A stretch of 64,000 nt of DNA, taken from Baylisascaris procyonis. Lineage: Eukaryota; Nematoda; Chromadorea; Rhabditida; Ascarididae. Location of the stretch: contig JAZARR010000212.1 of assembly GCA_037389465.1 (NCBI GenBank), positions 2,374,001-2,438,000 on the forward strand, in the 5' to 3' direction. Shown here one piece after another: positions 33,901 through 47,659 of the stretch. Position 1 is the first letter of the stretch; each line of letters begins with the position of its first letter. The notes below the pieces were generated by a model. It searched no databases, was not told the origin of the DNA, and saw only the letters and a list, made by a program, of their open reading frames with translations. The translations under genes were made by a program, and so were the position numbers.

Positions 33901-36900
33901 AAACAGTTTTCTATCTTTTAGCAAATAATTGCTGATAATTTGCAAAACTCTGGAAAGGGCAAATGTGCACATAAAAACACACGAAGGTGCGAAGCAAGTA
34001 CCGCCTGAATGTATCAGCACGACCAGAAAGTGGAAGAATGATGAAAATATGAGACTGTTGTGGTGGAAGAGCGACTTTTGACCAGTCGACTTCTTCGCTG
34101 CTGTTCACTTTTCGCAACCTGATGACCTTATCGGTACGCTGCCGAAGCGTTTCCCTTAGCGTTGCATCAGATGTCATTTCCAGAGAGCCAAACGTTTGCT
34201 GCACATACGCATGACGTCGCACAGACAGCGTTGCTCTAAAGCACACATTTCAGAACAGCACATCCAACTATGGACCAACAGTAACATGCACGCCTTCATC
34301 ATCAAAGAATCAAATCATTCCCTTTGTATAATGACAGTGGGCTTAATTATGCCATCGCAGAACTTTAATGAACTGCGGATTACAACTAATGAAACGAGGC
34401 TTACTAAAGCTTCGTTTGCCTTGAACACTCATCGTAGTCCTTCGATTAGGTCATCAAAAACTCCCCATCGTCACCTCCTTTGGCCTAGTTGGGATGCAGA
34501 TTTTGTACTGCTAAAGAATATAGGAAGACGGGTTTAAGCTATCAGAGAATAGAGAGAAGCTATTAATGAAGAAAAAATCTCCACTCTTTAATAAAACTAC
34601 AGAAATAGCCTTTTCGAAAGATCAAAAGATTCCTTTTGGAGAGATCCAATAATAGAAGTCTTCACTCTCTCCCCAATGTTACATCGAAAATATAAAACAG
34701 CATGACAAACCTGTGCGGTGGTCTAAATTTCTTAAACCATAGGACCATATCTAGGACGTAGTCGACTCCGAATCGAGGTTCAACTCGCATATACCCATAC
34801 TGGATGTTCTGGAATTGTAACACACGACCGCGCTGACGTGCATTCGAATTAAACTCGTCGAACAGCTGAAAGGACTTTTTCAAGGTAAAAAAAGAGAAAA
34901 TTACACCTAAAAATTTTGGCACTACCTTCAACGAAAGACAGACTAATGGATACCATTTTTCCAATATCTCTTAACAAAATATTCGCATTTGTGCACTGAT
35001 ACGAAAGTAGACATGAAATATTCGTTGAAAATCCACTCAGATTTACTGTGAAATGCCACATGTATCGAAAGACGTTAACTAAAAAATGCGACGTGCTCAG
35101 CAATAGGTTGCCAATTCTTAAACTAATCGCTTATATATAAAATATAATAACGATTGCTCTATACGGTAATACAATCAAATAAATCACTTTCAGTAATATA
35201 ACGACGCTCTCTGATAGCATTAAACCAAACATTGTCTCCACATTTTGCGACTTTCAATTTTAAATGACGTCATCCAAAAGGGAAAAACTTTCGTCAGCGC
35301 AAAAGTCAAATTTAAAATATCAACAAATAAGCCCCCTGACACCACCCAATTATAGCTAGACATGAAAAAGTTGCCTAAGCGAAACCTACTTGAGTCACAA
35401 CTTCGCCAATGGCCGTACGAATACTGAGGTCAACTGTATGTCGCGGACAGTTGACCTGATCGGTACAGAAAAGAATACTGTTCGAAGAGATGAAATCCCA
35501 ATGCCTGAGGTCACGGGTTGTATTGGCGATGTGCCGTGTGAGGGAGGGGGATTTAGTCATTGGGAGATCACCGATGAGGGCTACACGTCTCGACCTCAAT
35601 GCGGTGAGTCGCAATGCTCGATTATGCGCATGCATACGACGCATTATTGATGGCCTCTTGATAGGATGCAGCGTGATCGCACGGCGCAGTTCCGAAATAC
35701 CGCCCTCATAGGCGTGTGGTACTGTCTGATTATTGTGGAACAGGGTGCGCATCTCGTAGTTCCATGTACATGCCACGCCCACGTGCTTACGAATGCATCT
35801 GAAAGTTCTTCAGCGTCAGCCGTATTAAGAACCGCAAAGTAATCTATTGTATTTCAAAGTGTTAAGTCCTCCTATAAAGGACTGCATTAGAGATCTGTAA
35901 CAAACAACCGATCAAGTAGTATTATGGATGGTTATTGGATCAATGCTCTGAGGATAATGAGGGTGCATGCCGATACAAGAAAGACAAGAAACAAACTCAA
36001 AAAACAGTGAACAGTCGCTATATCTTTAAAAACAACATTCGCTTTAGAACTGAGCACTTTTTCCAGGCATATCCTTTCTTTCAGGGCGGGTGTAATGAAA
36101 GGAAAGCAACAGGTGAGAGTTTTTAAGAGATGGAGGGGGGGGGGGGAGGGTGATTTGCTGCTCCCTTCCATCCCCACATGTTTCCATCAATTGAGCGATA
36201 GTTTTCTCACCACCCAATTTCTTTCCAAAGATAAAGTAAAAACGACGGCTTCGCGTGCCCGATCTTTCTTATATCCTTACGTCTTTTAAGTGCTGAATTG
36301 TGCTTAACATGTTTGAATAAGCGAAACAATTTAAAGTGTTGTTGATTTAGAAGTTTCTGCTGTTTGCCTGTGCGTTTATTCACACGTTGCTGCGGTGGGA
36401 AAGGCGAGAAGCGATAAAGGAAAGGATAATTTGATGAAAGAAGGGTACAAGGTACAAAGCTCTTTCCTCACACTAAGAAAGGGAGGGATGCCAGCAATGA
36501 TTTACCCCTAGTAAGAATGCAATGTACCGGCCCAATTCAACGTCTTCATGAGTTGTTAACATTTCGGTTAAACAGGATCGTAAATATGGCGCAACAACAC
36601 GTAGAGTTTCGCGTGACATCACCACACCAGGCCCACCCATACAGTAGTTATCCTGTTGACCGAGAGCCAGCTGTCCATATTCGGCTGAGTTGCCGAGTCC
36701 AGCCTGACCCAAAAATTGCGCTTTATCGGAATCCAGAGACCTAAAATTTTTTTACGTTACTTACAGTCGATACTATGCTTGCACATATCGTGTCCCCACA
36801 TGTCTTTCAATCTCTAAGCACAAATGGAACAGGACGGAAATCACTAATTCGAGATGGCGAAATAAGAAAAAATAAGGAAAACGCCTTGTTCAATTCAACC

Positions 36901-39900
36901 TTTCAGCGGGTTCGCATCACGATGATAGGTTTAGCAAATATGCGTAGTAAGGAAATAATCAAATAAGTGAGTGAAATATTAGAAAAAGTGAAAAGAAGAA
37001 AAGTAATTGAAAGTGAGACGAACAATAATTGAAATGATTATAAGTAGAAGCAAAGAAAGGAGAACGAATTTGCGAAAAAACCTCGCAGCAGAAAACTATC
37101 AAAATGCACAACAAAACGGAGATATTAGATAAGCCTTAGATTTGAGCACCACACTAGCACAATACTTCCAACAGGCTTAGTATATTAGAGAAATTGAAAA
37201 CGCTGAGCTCAGTGGAAGCTAATTCCCACTTCCATCGCTCTATACCACAAGAATATAAGATGGATTATTTTTATTCCACATTTCATTACGCTGTCTAGGG
37301 GTGCACACATTTTGAAGCTCTTTACTTTACATTCTGCCACCTAACTGCAATCTTTTTGAATCATATAACAAAGTAGAAATTGAAATGATCGGCTGCTACT
37401 TTCACTCATTTAAAAAAGTTTGCGGAGTCAATCGTAAAAGGATGCAAGTGAAATTATGCAGACTTCAAATCAGCGTGACTTCAAGAACTGCCGAATTAGA
37501 AGTAGCATGACCTCAGGGAGCGCCTAGTGTGATACCGTGCAAATGAATATTACACTCGTGAAGCATTCCAGAAGTAAAAAAATCCTCACCTTAGGAGCCG
37601 CTCCAGTTTGTCACCGCGAACATACAAATCATCATCGGCGCGCATAAACCAATCAAAGTCATTCAGCTGAAACATTACTGCAACTGGATGCACTGAACCC
37701 AATCCGAAAACAGCCAGGATGTGACTGCAATGATGCCGTAAAATATCGCAAAAGTGCTTTCTAACGCTTTTCTTTTAAAAGGCTACACCCTCGAATATCC
37801 AAAGCACTCAACAAGCAAAAAAAGGCTGTTCATTGAAGCAGTCGGCAAGTGAAGACGATCGTGAATCGACTAACTCAGATGGTTTTCAACTCAGATTTGG
37901 GAATGACGTTAAAATGTATTTTCTTTCGCGATGGCGATTGATGTCTATGAGATAACATCACCTACGAGCGATTTAACGCATAACTTTGCTTGAACAAGCG
38001 GTATTTCTTTGAGCATAGCGCAGTTCATGAATAACTATTATGACATATCAAATGTTTTCAAATGAGCGCATAAAACGAATTCTTGAAAAGCGATTGTTGA
38101 AGATATTAAAAACTGATATCTGTAACAAAAATGAGCACTAAAATCGATCAGTCACCCGTCCGATGGTTTAAAAAAGTTCTGAATGCATTCAAATAGACGT
38201 GATGTTGTTATGAATCATTCTGAGAGCTACAGTTCACCAACAGCAAATGAGAAAACATGCATACGTGATTATCGGCCATCCACTTCAGCATTGCGAACGA
38301 TTTCTTCTGCGGTGGATAAATGTCGTTCACGCCTTTCAGCTGCACCAAAGGCATGCCGTTGTGTATGGTTTTCGTATGTTCAGCAACAAAGAAGAGTATC
38401 TGTAAGCTGCTTCTTTGGCTCACTGTCAGATAAATTTTCAATTATCAGCGCTACATATAGCTTAATTTAACTCTGAGCGAAAAATGGGTTATATTCAAAA
38501 AAAAGTACGCAGAACTGCATTTAGTCCGGGGATGAAGATGCCGCTTGTTTCGCAGCCAGGTAGACAATGCTAAATTTCAGCGGAAAGGACACGTTCCGGA
38601 AGGGAAAAAGAAGGAAATTATTGACGAAACTGAGAGGGAAAGGTTGCAATATACATATGCTCTTATAAGAATCATTCTTACACAGCAATCACCATGCTTC
38701 AGTGCATAAAATTTATGAACACATAACGCATTTTCAATAGTATTTTTCACTACATCACGACGAACTCGAGCACAGTTTCCATGCAAAGACGAAACTCTGA
38801 TGCCATATATTTGAAAAAAAGTGCCCTTTAATTCGTTTTTTAATGAAATCAACTCGGGGCTATAAAAGCAGTGGACGGGCTAGAAAATGAGTCCAGCGAG
38901 CAGGACCAAGTCTTTTGTTTGAAAAACGTCAAAATGCATAAGAAGAATTTATAAGCTGGAAAAAAATTGAGTACGTTTTAGACTTTCAATAGGAGAGAAA
39001 TAGGTGAAAACATATATCCCAGCAAGGCAGGGGAAGTGAAGATATCAGCCAGGATGGAAAATGAACAGCCAAGTGGAGACCTCGTTGCAAAAATTAAAAA
39101 AAACAACAAAACAAACAACAAACAATGACAATGCATACGGTTCGCTAAAATTATATGAAAGCATATGTGCATTGAAATCCTGCCTTAATATCTCCTCACT
39201 CAGAGAGTTTCGTGTCGCACAAAAGTTTGTAACAGTATAATATTTTTTGATGAGCTTCTTGGTGCATTAAAATCTTGAATTCCTTATTTTTCGGAAATGG
39301 AAGGAGAGGCCAACAGCCTGGGACACCCGAGGGGAACTATTATCCCCAACACAAAAGAATGAAATATTTGGACATTTCAAGAGGAGAGGATGGAAGCGCA
39401 TTCCTTTCCTCAAATTTCGAGGCAAAAGTACAAGTGGGCAAAGGGAAGGTAAAGAGAGACACAAAGAAGGAAGTTGGAAAATTATACTTTGCCGGGAATG
39501 TGTTGACCCCATGTTCTCCAGACGTTGTAAGCTCGCGTGTCCACGTATTTGGCCGCAGTCATAACACCAACTAGCAATAAACGCGGCTCTTTCGCCTGCA
39601 AATGAACATTGCAACACACCAAAAGAAAAGCATCCGCTACTGTAAGCCTTAAAGCTTGATTTTAAAAACATGGTAAGTTATAAAATTTTGGAGTATAGTA
39701 AAACTGTGTGGGAAGCGGAACAGGGGCATGTAATTTCTACAGATTATAGAAAGTTGTAAGTTAACATGTGAAATATTTTGCACTGTAGTTTAGAATTTTC
39801 TTCATTTCGTAAGGAATCCGGTACAACATTTGCCATGTGCAGCAATAGTAGGATTATGTCGATAGCACTGCAATTGGGAATCGAACCATAAAATGGTAAC

Positions 39901-41215
39901 GCTAACGCTATCGTGCACATAACAGTCGGATGCAGTCTTCAAAAAATAGGTTTCTACTTTTGCTGTACAGCATTCTTAACGGAAATGAGCGACTTCAGCG
40001 CATAAGTGCTGCGCACTCAAACGAAATGTTCAAATTCGGAAATTCATACAAACTGTTTCATAAACGGAATTCAAACGTACATTACAACCCATAATTGACT
40101 AAACTCCATTCCTCTTTTCAATTGCTAATTTATAAGTGTTTGATCTAAACTTAAATTAGTTTTGAAAATGATACATTCAAATAGCCACATTTGTAAAAAA
40201 AGAAACAATTATAAAATCACGAAGATCTAGCAGTGCCGAAGGAAGGATGAGGGCTTTTGATCGTCTAGCACATGATGGAAATTCTGTTGCAGATAACATA
40301 ACCGTCAATTAAGCCATGCGCTTTTCATAACGCATGATTTTTCAACTGTAGTCAATTAAGAACGAATCGAAATGCTGCAATAGCTCAACGGTTGTTTCTG
40401 AGGAACTGATTGGAAAGAAAGAAACCCTAATAAGTCATCTATCAAAAGAAGATCGTGGATTGAGCTAAAAGTTAAAGGTGCACCGGAATTTTAATTGTGG
40501 GTACCATGTTCCCCTAGCTTCGTTTTTGTGCCGGTGAACTAAATTAGGAAAAGACTGAACCGAACCTCAGATCCACAGTCACAAGCATATAAGTATGGAA
40601 ATATTAAAGAATTATTCTCAATTCAGTACAGCAATTTTGCAACGCTTATTAGCAGTTTGCAAAAGAAACGAACACTTTGTTTCGCTCCGAAATTCAACGC
40701 TGAGTCTGTCCACTTAAGTGGGAAGTAAAAAAAGTACCTAGATTAGCAAGAAATATCGAAAATGCCGAAATTTGAGACTCTTTCCAGGGGCATTTCTGCA
40801 TAGATGTCAATTTCAATCACAACACAACGACATTGCAAATCGGTCTGCAGCTACACATTTGCCCACAGCCATTACGACAGATTTAGTGTGTACTACATCT
40901 ATTTATGCATTTCGCATCGCCAAGCAACATTTATTTATCATAGTGAAATGTGCACAAATTAAGTTGCTAATAAGCGTCGCAAAGTTTTGAGCCAATCGGG
41001 AAGCTTAAGCGATTTAAAGTCGAAAGCGATCAAGCACTTTAAATGGTAGGAATCAAGTCGAAACGAGCCTGATTGACAACACCATCGCAATAGGACGTGT
41101 GAGGTATCCTGCGCACCGTCGACAACATTAACGTACCCGTCATTCCAAATACAATTCCGAACAGGCAAACAAGCGCCGAACGAGAGATACGCAAGCGTCC
41201 TTTCCGCCAAAACAT
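30946..41215 (-). CDS. sqv-5: Chondroitin synthase (bifunctional GlcA/GalNAc polymerase), CHSY/SQV-5 type
   Basis: Golgi type II enzyme that polymerises chondroitin. Exons in order: 41215 to about 41081, 39595-39488, 38399-38265, 37666-37590, 36740-36528, 35798-35390, 34865-34711, 34235-34002, 33487-33349, 32615-32454, 32088-31906, 31161-30946. Exons 2-12 give 676 residues; with exon 1 about 720, the expected size. Exon 1 encodes [13 protein letters not shown] and a hydrophobic anchor; its 3' end is uncertain (41117, 41081 or 41078). The beta-1,3-GlcA-transferase half has [47 protein letters not shown] (DDD) and [14 protein letters not shown]. The beta-1,4-GalNAc-transferase half has [18 protein letters not shown] (metal-binding DVD) and [12 protein letters not shown]. 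Order and sequence follow human CHSY1 closely, so CHPF/MIG-22 is less likely. In worms chondroitin is needed for cytokinesis and vulval morphogenesis. Confidence 0.94.
39860..39913 (-). repeat. Small structured element with a tRNA B-box-like core
   Basis: Inside intron 1 of the chondroitin synthase gene. The 7-bp arms CGATAGC (39860-39866) and GCTATCG (39907-39913) can pair. Between them lies a perfect 5-bp hairpin with a 3-base loop (39885-39897), and the minus strand reads GGTTCGATTCC, a B-box match. At 54 nt it is too short for a nuclear tRNA and shows no anticodon arm, so it may be a tRNA relic or SINE piece. Confidence 0.35.
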
Positions 41216-41230
41216 CACTGCTGCAAGAAC
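41216..41230 (-). promoter_or_regulatory. Probable spliced-leader acceptor of chondroitin synthase
   Basis: On the minus strand TTCTTGCAG ends five bases before the ATG of the membrane-anchor exon. No upstream coding exon is needed, so this is best explained as a trans-splice site and supports the chosen start. Confidence 0.5.
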
Positions 41231-44200
41231 ACCTCAACTACCACAATTTCATCCCATAAATTAGATATTCACTAAAAAACCTCTAAAAAACTTCATAACT
41301 TTTTAATTTAGGAATCATTGCTATAAGTGATCTTTTTTTGAGGCTAAAAAAATTTTGCAATCAAAAATGCAGCTTTCATACGTGAATATAAATCACCTTT
41401 AAAAGCGTTAAAATTCTTCGGATTTTTTTGTGCAACCGAATGCATTGTCACCAATGCGAATATTGCACAATTTGAGAATTTTCTGCGCTTAGGAATGTGT
41501 ACTCGCAGTTCAACGTTTATGACAGGATATTTTATTCCCTTCACTCGATATTCGTATATTTATTGAATAGTATTCAATACTGAAGTTGAGTATGGAATAA
41601 AATTAGCAAATGTGCACCGAAATAAACGACCACTTGATAAACGACAATACTCTTCTCCTCTACGTCAACGAAATTGATTCATCTAGACGGCTAAATATTT
41701 CAAGAAATCTACCTAATCACCTTTATTAAATGCAACCACTGTTTTAATGTTAATATCCAGCACATTGGCTTGAACAACTTGCTTGCCACACTAAAACAAA
41801 AGCTGTAGACTGTACCACTCACTGGGAAAACTTACGGAAGAGAGTAGTGGAAACATATGCGAGACAGGTGAAAACGACAACAATGACGCCTCGTACAACT
41901 CTTAGGCGATTGGAACAACCGCTGACCACATGAGCACAGCTCCACAAAGAAACGTTCACTGAGGCGTATTGCAGACAACGCACGATAAACAGACACATCC
42001 ACTGCATGCATGCCTCCACTGTGCAATACTTCCTTTGATCACTCCCTATTGATCACCTTCTAGCCGATCCCAGAGGTAGTCATACAAAATTCCATCCCCT
42101 AAGATAAATTACTGGATCGCATCAACGAAAGTTAAAATTTCCAGGCAATATACAGAAGTGAGGGTGTCAGTGAGACATGCGTCCAAATATAAACAGTAGC
42201 AGCTTAGAAGTGAATGTGCATATGTTGTTATCGGCTTTTGACGAAATGTGTTGGAAAATGCTTACCTTAATGCTCCTGAGATGCTTCAGCAAATATGACA
42301 GCCGCCGAATGCAAGCAAATTGCAGGAAGTACTACAAAGCGCTATTCGCCAATATCAGCGTGTTTCTGCGGTGATCTCACATTGATACTGTCCATCTGCA
42401 TCTCTTGACGATCAAAAGAACGCGCACCAACTGAAAGTTAAATAACAAATCTGATACAGTTGAAATCAATGTGTGTGATTGCGCACTAAGATAGAATTGG
42501 AAGAATTTTGTTCTTCCCACTCTCCTCGAATCACACAATCATCGATAAACGCTCTTAATCTCCAGCAGCGTACAGACTAAACCACAGCATCATCGATATC
42601 GGAAAAGAGCTCATAGCGCCGGCTTTCAATGCGTTATAGCGAGGGCTTTTTGATCAACAATACCAATCTTTGCGGCTTAAAGCTGTTCATTGGAGACGAG
42701 TATTTGAACCGCGATGATGCACCCCACTGATGTTGGCCTGTTGGAAAAGAAATCTGGATCGTATATATGCATGGGCTTCAGATCTATATTTCTCATTTTC
42801 TCTTTCAGTTGAGACTTGCAACGTCATTGGTTTGCTTCGACAGTCATTATGATTAAATACTTCGAGTTAGGAAATTGTGTAGTGATTGATGACTGCCATC
42901 GCTGGAAAACAAGAAGACGCCGAGATATGACAGATGCCAAGATATGACAGACGCGTCGTTAATTTTGCCCCCATTTGAAATCCACTAAAACGCAAGTTGG
43001 CAAATGCACTGTAAATGAACGGAAAATCACAAATAAAACACATAATAAAAAACTGCAACATTTTCGAATCCGCTAGGTCGATTTGAATCTTGGAGAGGTT
43101 CTTCGCACTGTGACGTCGAACAGTTATTTTACTTCCTCCATATTCAAAGTACAATAAAAATCATTTCTGTGGTGTGTCATAAGATTCGGAAGTAGTAAGC
43201 AATTAAATACTACAAGATCTCAATGACAAACAAAAAACTGCAGTATTTGTAATGAGTGAGAATTGGAGTTTCTTTTATAGTAGTTGTTGAGCAATTAAAT
43301 ATAGCATTGAAAGTAAAACAAAAGTAGAAGTTAGTTGCTTAAACGCTCTAAAACAAAAGTAGAAGTTAGTTGCTTAAACGCTCTAACAACGATACGTCTA
43401 GCTTTTCCACAAAATTAAATCATTCTTTTAGTGAAGAGTTCCAAGTAATTTTTTTAAAGAAGCAGCACAAGCGACGATAAAATTCTGCGAATCAACGATC
43501 TCAGAGACGTGCATCGCTTGCGCGTAATCTGCATTTTATAAACAGAAGCACACAGCTGCCACACATCCAGTGCATAAGGAGGCGTTTTAGCAGAAATATG
43601 CGGGCTACTCATAGAGAATCGACTGCGAATCCGTCTGTATTTACGACCAGCCTACTGTAAAAATAACAACCTCTCGTCTTCAACCACGACCCATTCATAC
43701 ACTAGACATACAATGTTGCGCAAATCTATTGGAAATCACTCATTTGTCGGGTAGACCAGTCAGCTATAAATCAAGCGAGAGTAGTGCGCCGTACAAGGAA
43801 AGCGAATTCGATTGTAGACCGTGCTCGCGATTCGAGCTATCCCAGTGCCCCTTCTTGTCTGTTGTATTAGTGTGATAAACTGTTCGAACTTTATATCTGT
43901 GTTGTCTCGCAATTTAAACGGTGCAACTCGCAGAGGATGCAGATCCTCAAGGAGAGCTGGACGACTAGACCAACCAAAAGGGGCTGACCCTTACACATTT
44001 ACACGCCAAGAATGCCACAGAAGTGGTCTTTTTAATAGCGATAGTATGTATTAACACGTATTTGGTGATCAAATATAGACCTTTCCCTCTTTTGCTGATC
44101 ATAGCTTGTACACTTTCCATTATTGCAATCAGATAACAAAGTGGGGGCATGTGTTCCAGTATGAAATGTTCATTAAAGCCTCATTGAGACTGTAGCGCTT

Positions 44201-46188
44201 CCAACTAGGGAATCCAAGTGTTCTTTTGAGTTTTAGATCTCGTCCCATTTATAATACTGAAATGATAATGCTAGTGGGAATCTCAATTTTAGTTTTGAAA
44301 AGGCTCCGGATCGATGCAAACTCAATTCCGATGCCTCAGCAACGACAGTCCTTTGAAGGTAGTGCTGCGCAACTTACATCGTATGAAATTGGTTTCCTAC
44401 GACTGATTTCGCTCATATAGTACACAATAGGCTAAGGACACCGAAAAATGAATATAACATTATCAAACTGTGAGATTTCAAACAAATAATTGGAAACAAA
44501 ATGAGTTGTTGCAATAACGGTTGCATGAGCAATCGATTTCGTAATTGCTAAAAAATAATGAAACATATGTAAAAATTCGTATTTTCGAGAATTCAAACCA
44601 GGCATTAATGTTTTAAGCAAATTAATTTTATAGAAAGGATTGTTTCTCTAATGCCACCGGCTGTGCCGAGGTGAGACGTATGCAGGTTTTTTCGGCACGT
44701 TCATATATCTATAACTTTCCATAACTCCTTCTGAAGTCGATGGATCAACTTAAAAATAAGAAGAGGTCAACGTCCATTGCAGATTATGTTAATCAAATTT
44801 CTTAGATCATCTTTTGTTGATTTTTCTGTCAATACTATTGGATAGATAGACACATTGTATGCATAGATATGATGGCCCGCAGATACAACTTGCAAAAGTG
44901 CATAGAAACCTCGGAATAATGACACCAGTACTTCACTTAGTAGATGTTAACAAAATAATTAAATCAGCTGCTTGGAAATGGAATATCCAGGTTCAACAAT
45001 TTTTTCAAAGAACTACTTCTAAGGGCGTTGACAAAGAATAAGTTGAGCCCCAGTTCCTGCACCTTTACTGTCAGAAAATGATGTTACAGTCGATTAATGA
45101 GCAGTGAAGAAGGTGAAGGGGAGAGGTAAGGTTAGGTAGGTGCAAAAGACTAGTGGTGAAAGTCAGCGAGTAAAACATAGCATCAGTGCCTACCCTATTT
45201 AGGCGATACTATGCATGCCTTATCAGTTCATCAACAGAAGCCTGGAATGACGAAAAGAACAACATTTCGCATTGCTCTTTAAAAAGCAGGAAAAACGTAG
45301 TTCTACAAGTACATATGGTCGCTGATCTCATACTTCCAAATGCATAGGTAGATGCCGCGACGATTAATCGCATAAAAGTTTAAATCGAGTTATCTAGGGC
45401 CTAAAGCTGACCAATGTCATAAAGTCAATAAATATTTTGATACGAGTGCTGAAGTCAAGAGGTGTGAACGAGTAAAAACAAAGTCAGCACGCGAGCAGCA
45501 AATGCCAACTGACATCTCGTAACGTGTGAAGAAATGTCTGACGCCTTCAGCATTGACGAACATATACTTCCCTTTTTTTTCAAACGAAGAAATTAACGGT
45601 TACGAATCTCCATCACAATGGCGAGAGTATGCGGCAATATTTGTTGCCTGAAAATGGGTCGAATTCACCCCGTTCTTTGAAGAGGCACTTTTCAAGAGTT
45701 CATCGAGTCGGCGAATGTATCTGTCTGTTAGTTAGATGGTGACTGAAGGAGAAAGAGCCGGCAGAAAAGCATGTGCCGCATATCCGATTCACTCATTCAC
45801 TCATGGACACACATCATCGCGCACAATATCCGCCATCCTTAAACGTATCATCGTGCGCTTTAATTGCGGCACATTTCGTGAAGAGTATCGTCATATTTGG
45901 TTCATCACGGATGGCCACTCAACTATATCTAAGGATCAAGCATTGAACATTGACGTCGAGAGGTTAACGACTTTAACTTTGGGAACTATTTGAATGCTTA
46001 AGAAAAAGTACATCTCTCCTACACAGTGTCACACAAACAGATACACCCACATAGATTGTTATATAAACATTCATTCGTGTAGCGCTAGCTCGAGTTATAA
46101 CACACCGACATAATAGGAAAATACAAGATGTTCGAGATAAAATTAGCCGTTTCATGCAGATATAAATCGTAAAGTGGAAAAATCTCGA
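41231..46188. other. Spacer upstream of chondroitin synthase, no recognised gene
   Basis: About 5 kb. It contains a 35-bp tandem duplication at 43314-43383. On minus at about 41834-41930 an open frame encodes a second hydrophobic segment (VIVVVFTCLAYVSTTLF) ending at C|GTAAGT; it could be an alternative anchor exon but its phase does not fit exon 2. Otherwise I see nothing. Confidence 0.4.
43314..43383. repeat. Perfect 35-bp tandem duplication
   Basis: Two identical adjacent 35-base copies, 43314-43348 and 43349-43383, each running from TAAAACAAAAG to AAACGCTC. Exact identity suggests a recent slippage or assembly duplication. Confidence 0.9.
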
Positions 46189-46290
46189 TTAACTTAATAA
46201 CTCTGGGCGATTCGCTTCACAGTCTCCATCATCTAGTTCATTATATAGTTTCAGCAATCCCCACAATAATAACGAGACCACCACAACCCC
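46189..46290 (-). CDS. Possible terminal exon of an unidentified membrane protein
   Basis: After the acceptor TTTTCTATAG a phase-0 frame encodes 33 residues to a TAA stop: a hydrophobic segment VVVVSLLLWGLLKLY followed by an acidic tail YNELDDGDCEANRPELLS. A membrane helix with a short acidic cytosolic tail is a plausible C-terminus. The two exons at 47660-48518 on the same strand may belong to the same gene, but a linking exon that corrects the phase was not found. No family was recognised. Confidence 0.33.
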   Translation of the reverse strand, partial: GVVVVSLLLWGLLKLYNELDDGDCEANRPELLS

Positions 46291-47659
46291 CTATAGAAAA
46301 CACCATCATTGCTTTATACAGAACGCGATTACTATGTTCCAAAAGTCGCTCATTACTGAAACTCGGAATGTTACCTTATCATGCGGAAATTCGGAGCGCC
46401 ACCTTATCAGTTAGTTCTACAAACCAGCCTTACTCGCTCAGCCACCTTCCTTCAAGGATTCACTGCAAAACATTGTACGGAGTTCACGTAGTACGTCATC
46501 GATTCGAAAACAATTTTAGCCCTAGACTTACAGGCCGTAATAAGCTTTGGCTTGGTGAATATTTCCCTTCGTCTCCCTAACCTCTGAAGAGATAACAATG
46601 GACACCGCCGTATTAGATGTAGACGATAAAAATCACAAAATGGGCACTTGGCAACAAAAATTGTGGCAAGAGGAAATAGTTTCGGCGATGCAACGATAAG
46701 GTGCTACGAAATAACACGCGACCATAAAGTGTCACGAAGCGCGCACATCAACACACCACGACAGCAAACAAACCTCTTGTATAGTAACACAGAATATTGA
46801 ACTGGAAGTGCCCTATGGGCACGATCAGCGTTTTTTTTTTTGCAGAACAGTTGAACGTTTCAAAAAAATACACCTTTCTCACAATAGTCGTTAATTAGTA
46901 GAAAAAAACCTCGGCGTGGCGCAGAAAAAAAGAGACAGTGGCAACTCAATTGGTGCCGCAATCCTAATCGATCACCACATTGCTTGGCTATATTAGTACT
47001 GCGAAAGAAGTTAATGAAGTTCTAGCACATAAAATTATTTCATATTAATACAGCCTTTCATCAAAATAAAGCTCGAAAATGTTTGTGGCCTTGCTTCTTA
47101 TTTTATGATTTATCGGAAGTAAATAGGACAAATTAAGCCTAATTTCAGAGGTCATAATTGAACAAGAACTGCAATTGCAAATTTTCGTGAGTGCGAGTGT
47201 GAAAGCTTCACCGAAAAAAGAACATTTTCGAGCAGATTCGAAAACGTAGCTGTTGACTTTATATTAAGGGGCAATTTCAGAAGAGACAACGAAAGTGGCC
47301 TTTGGTATTAAAATCGATCAGTGAAACATATATTATTGGTAATGTCAACATCCTATCAATTTTTGAGCTATGATTTTACAAAGAAAAAAATTTGTGCAGA
47401 GTCATCGAGAGAAAAATCACCGAGAGACGATGTCATTCGACGAGCATGCAGATTTACGACTGAGTGTTCAAATAACTCGCGAACATTTTTCCCTTCAAAT
47501 TCTACATCTTTTCAAGCATTTTCTGTAGACATACAAAATCTGCAGTACGGTTATATGCACTGATATGTCTGCACCACTGATATTTGCAAATCACAACTCA
47601 AATAAGTTGCGAGCATACGATTCAAAAAGCGCTTAACAGGAGTGCATAGTGTTCATTAC

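Noticed and set aside
39885..39913. Functional tRNA gene
   Set aside because: Only a B-box and two stems; too short, with no anticodon arm and a mispaired T-stem.
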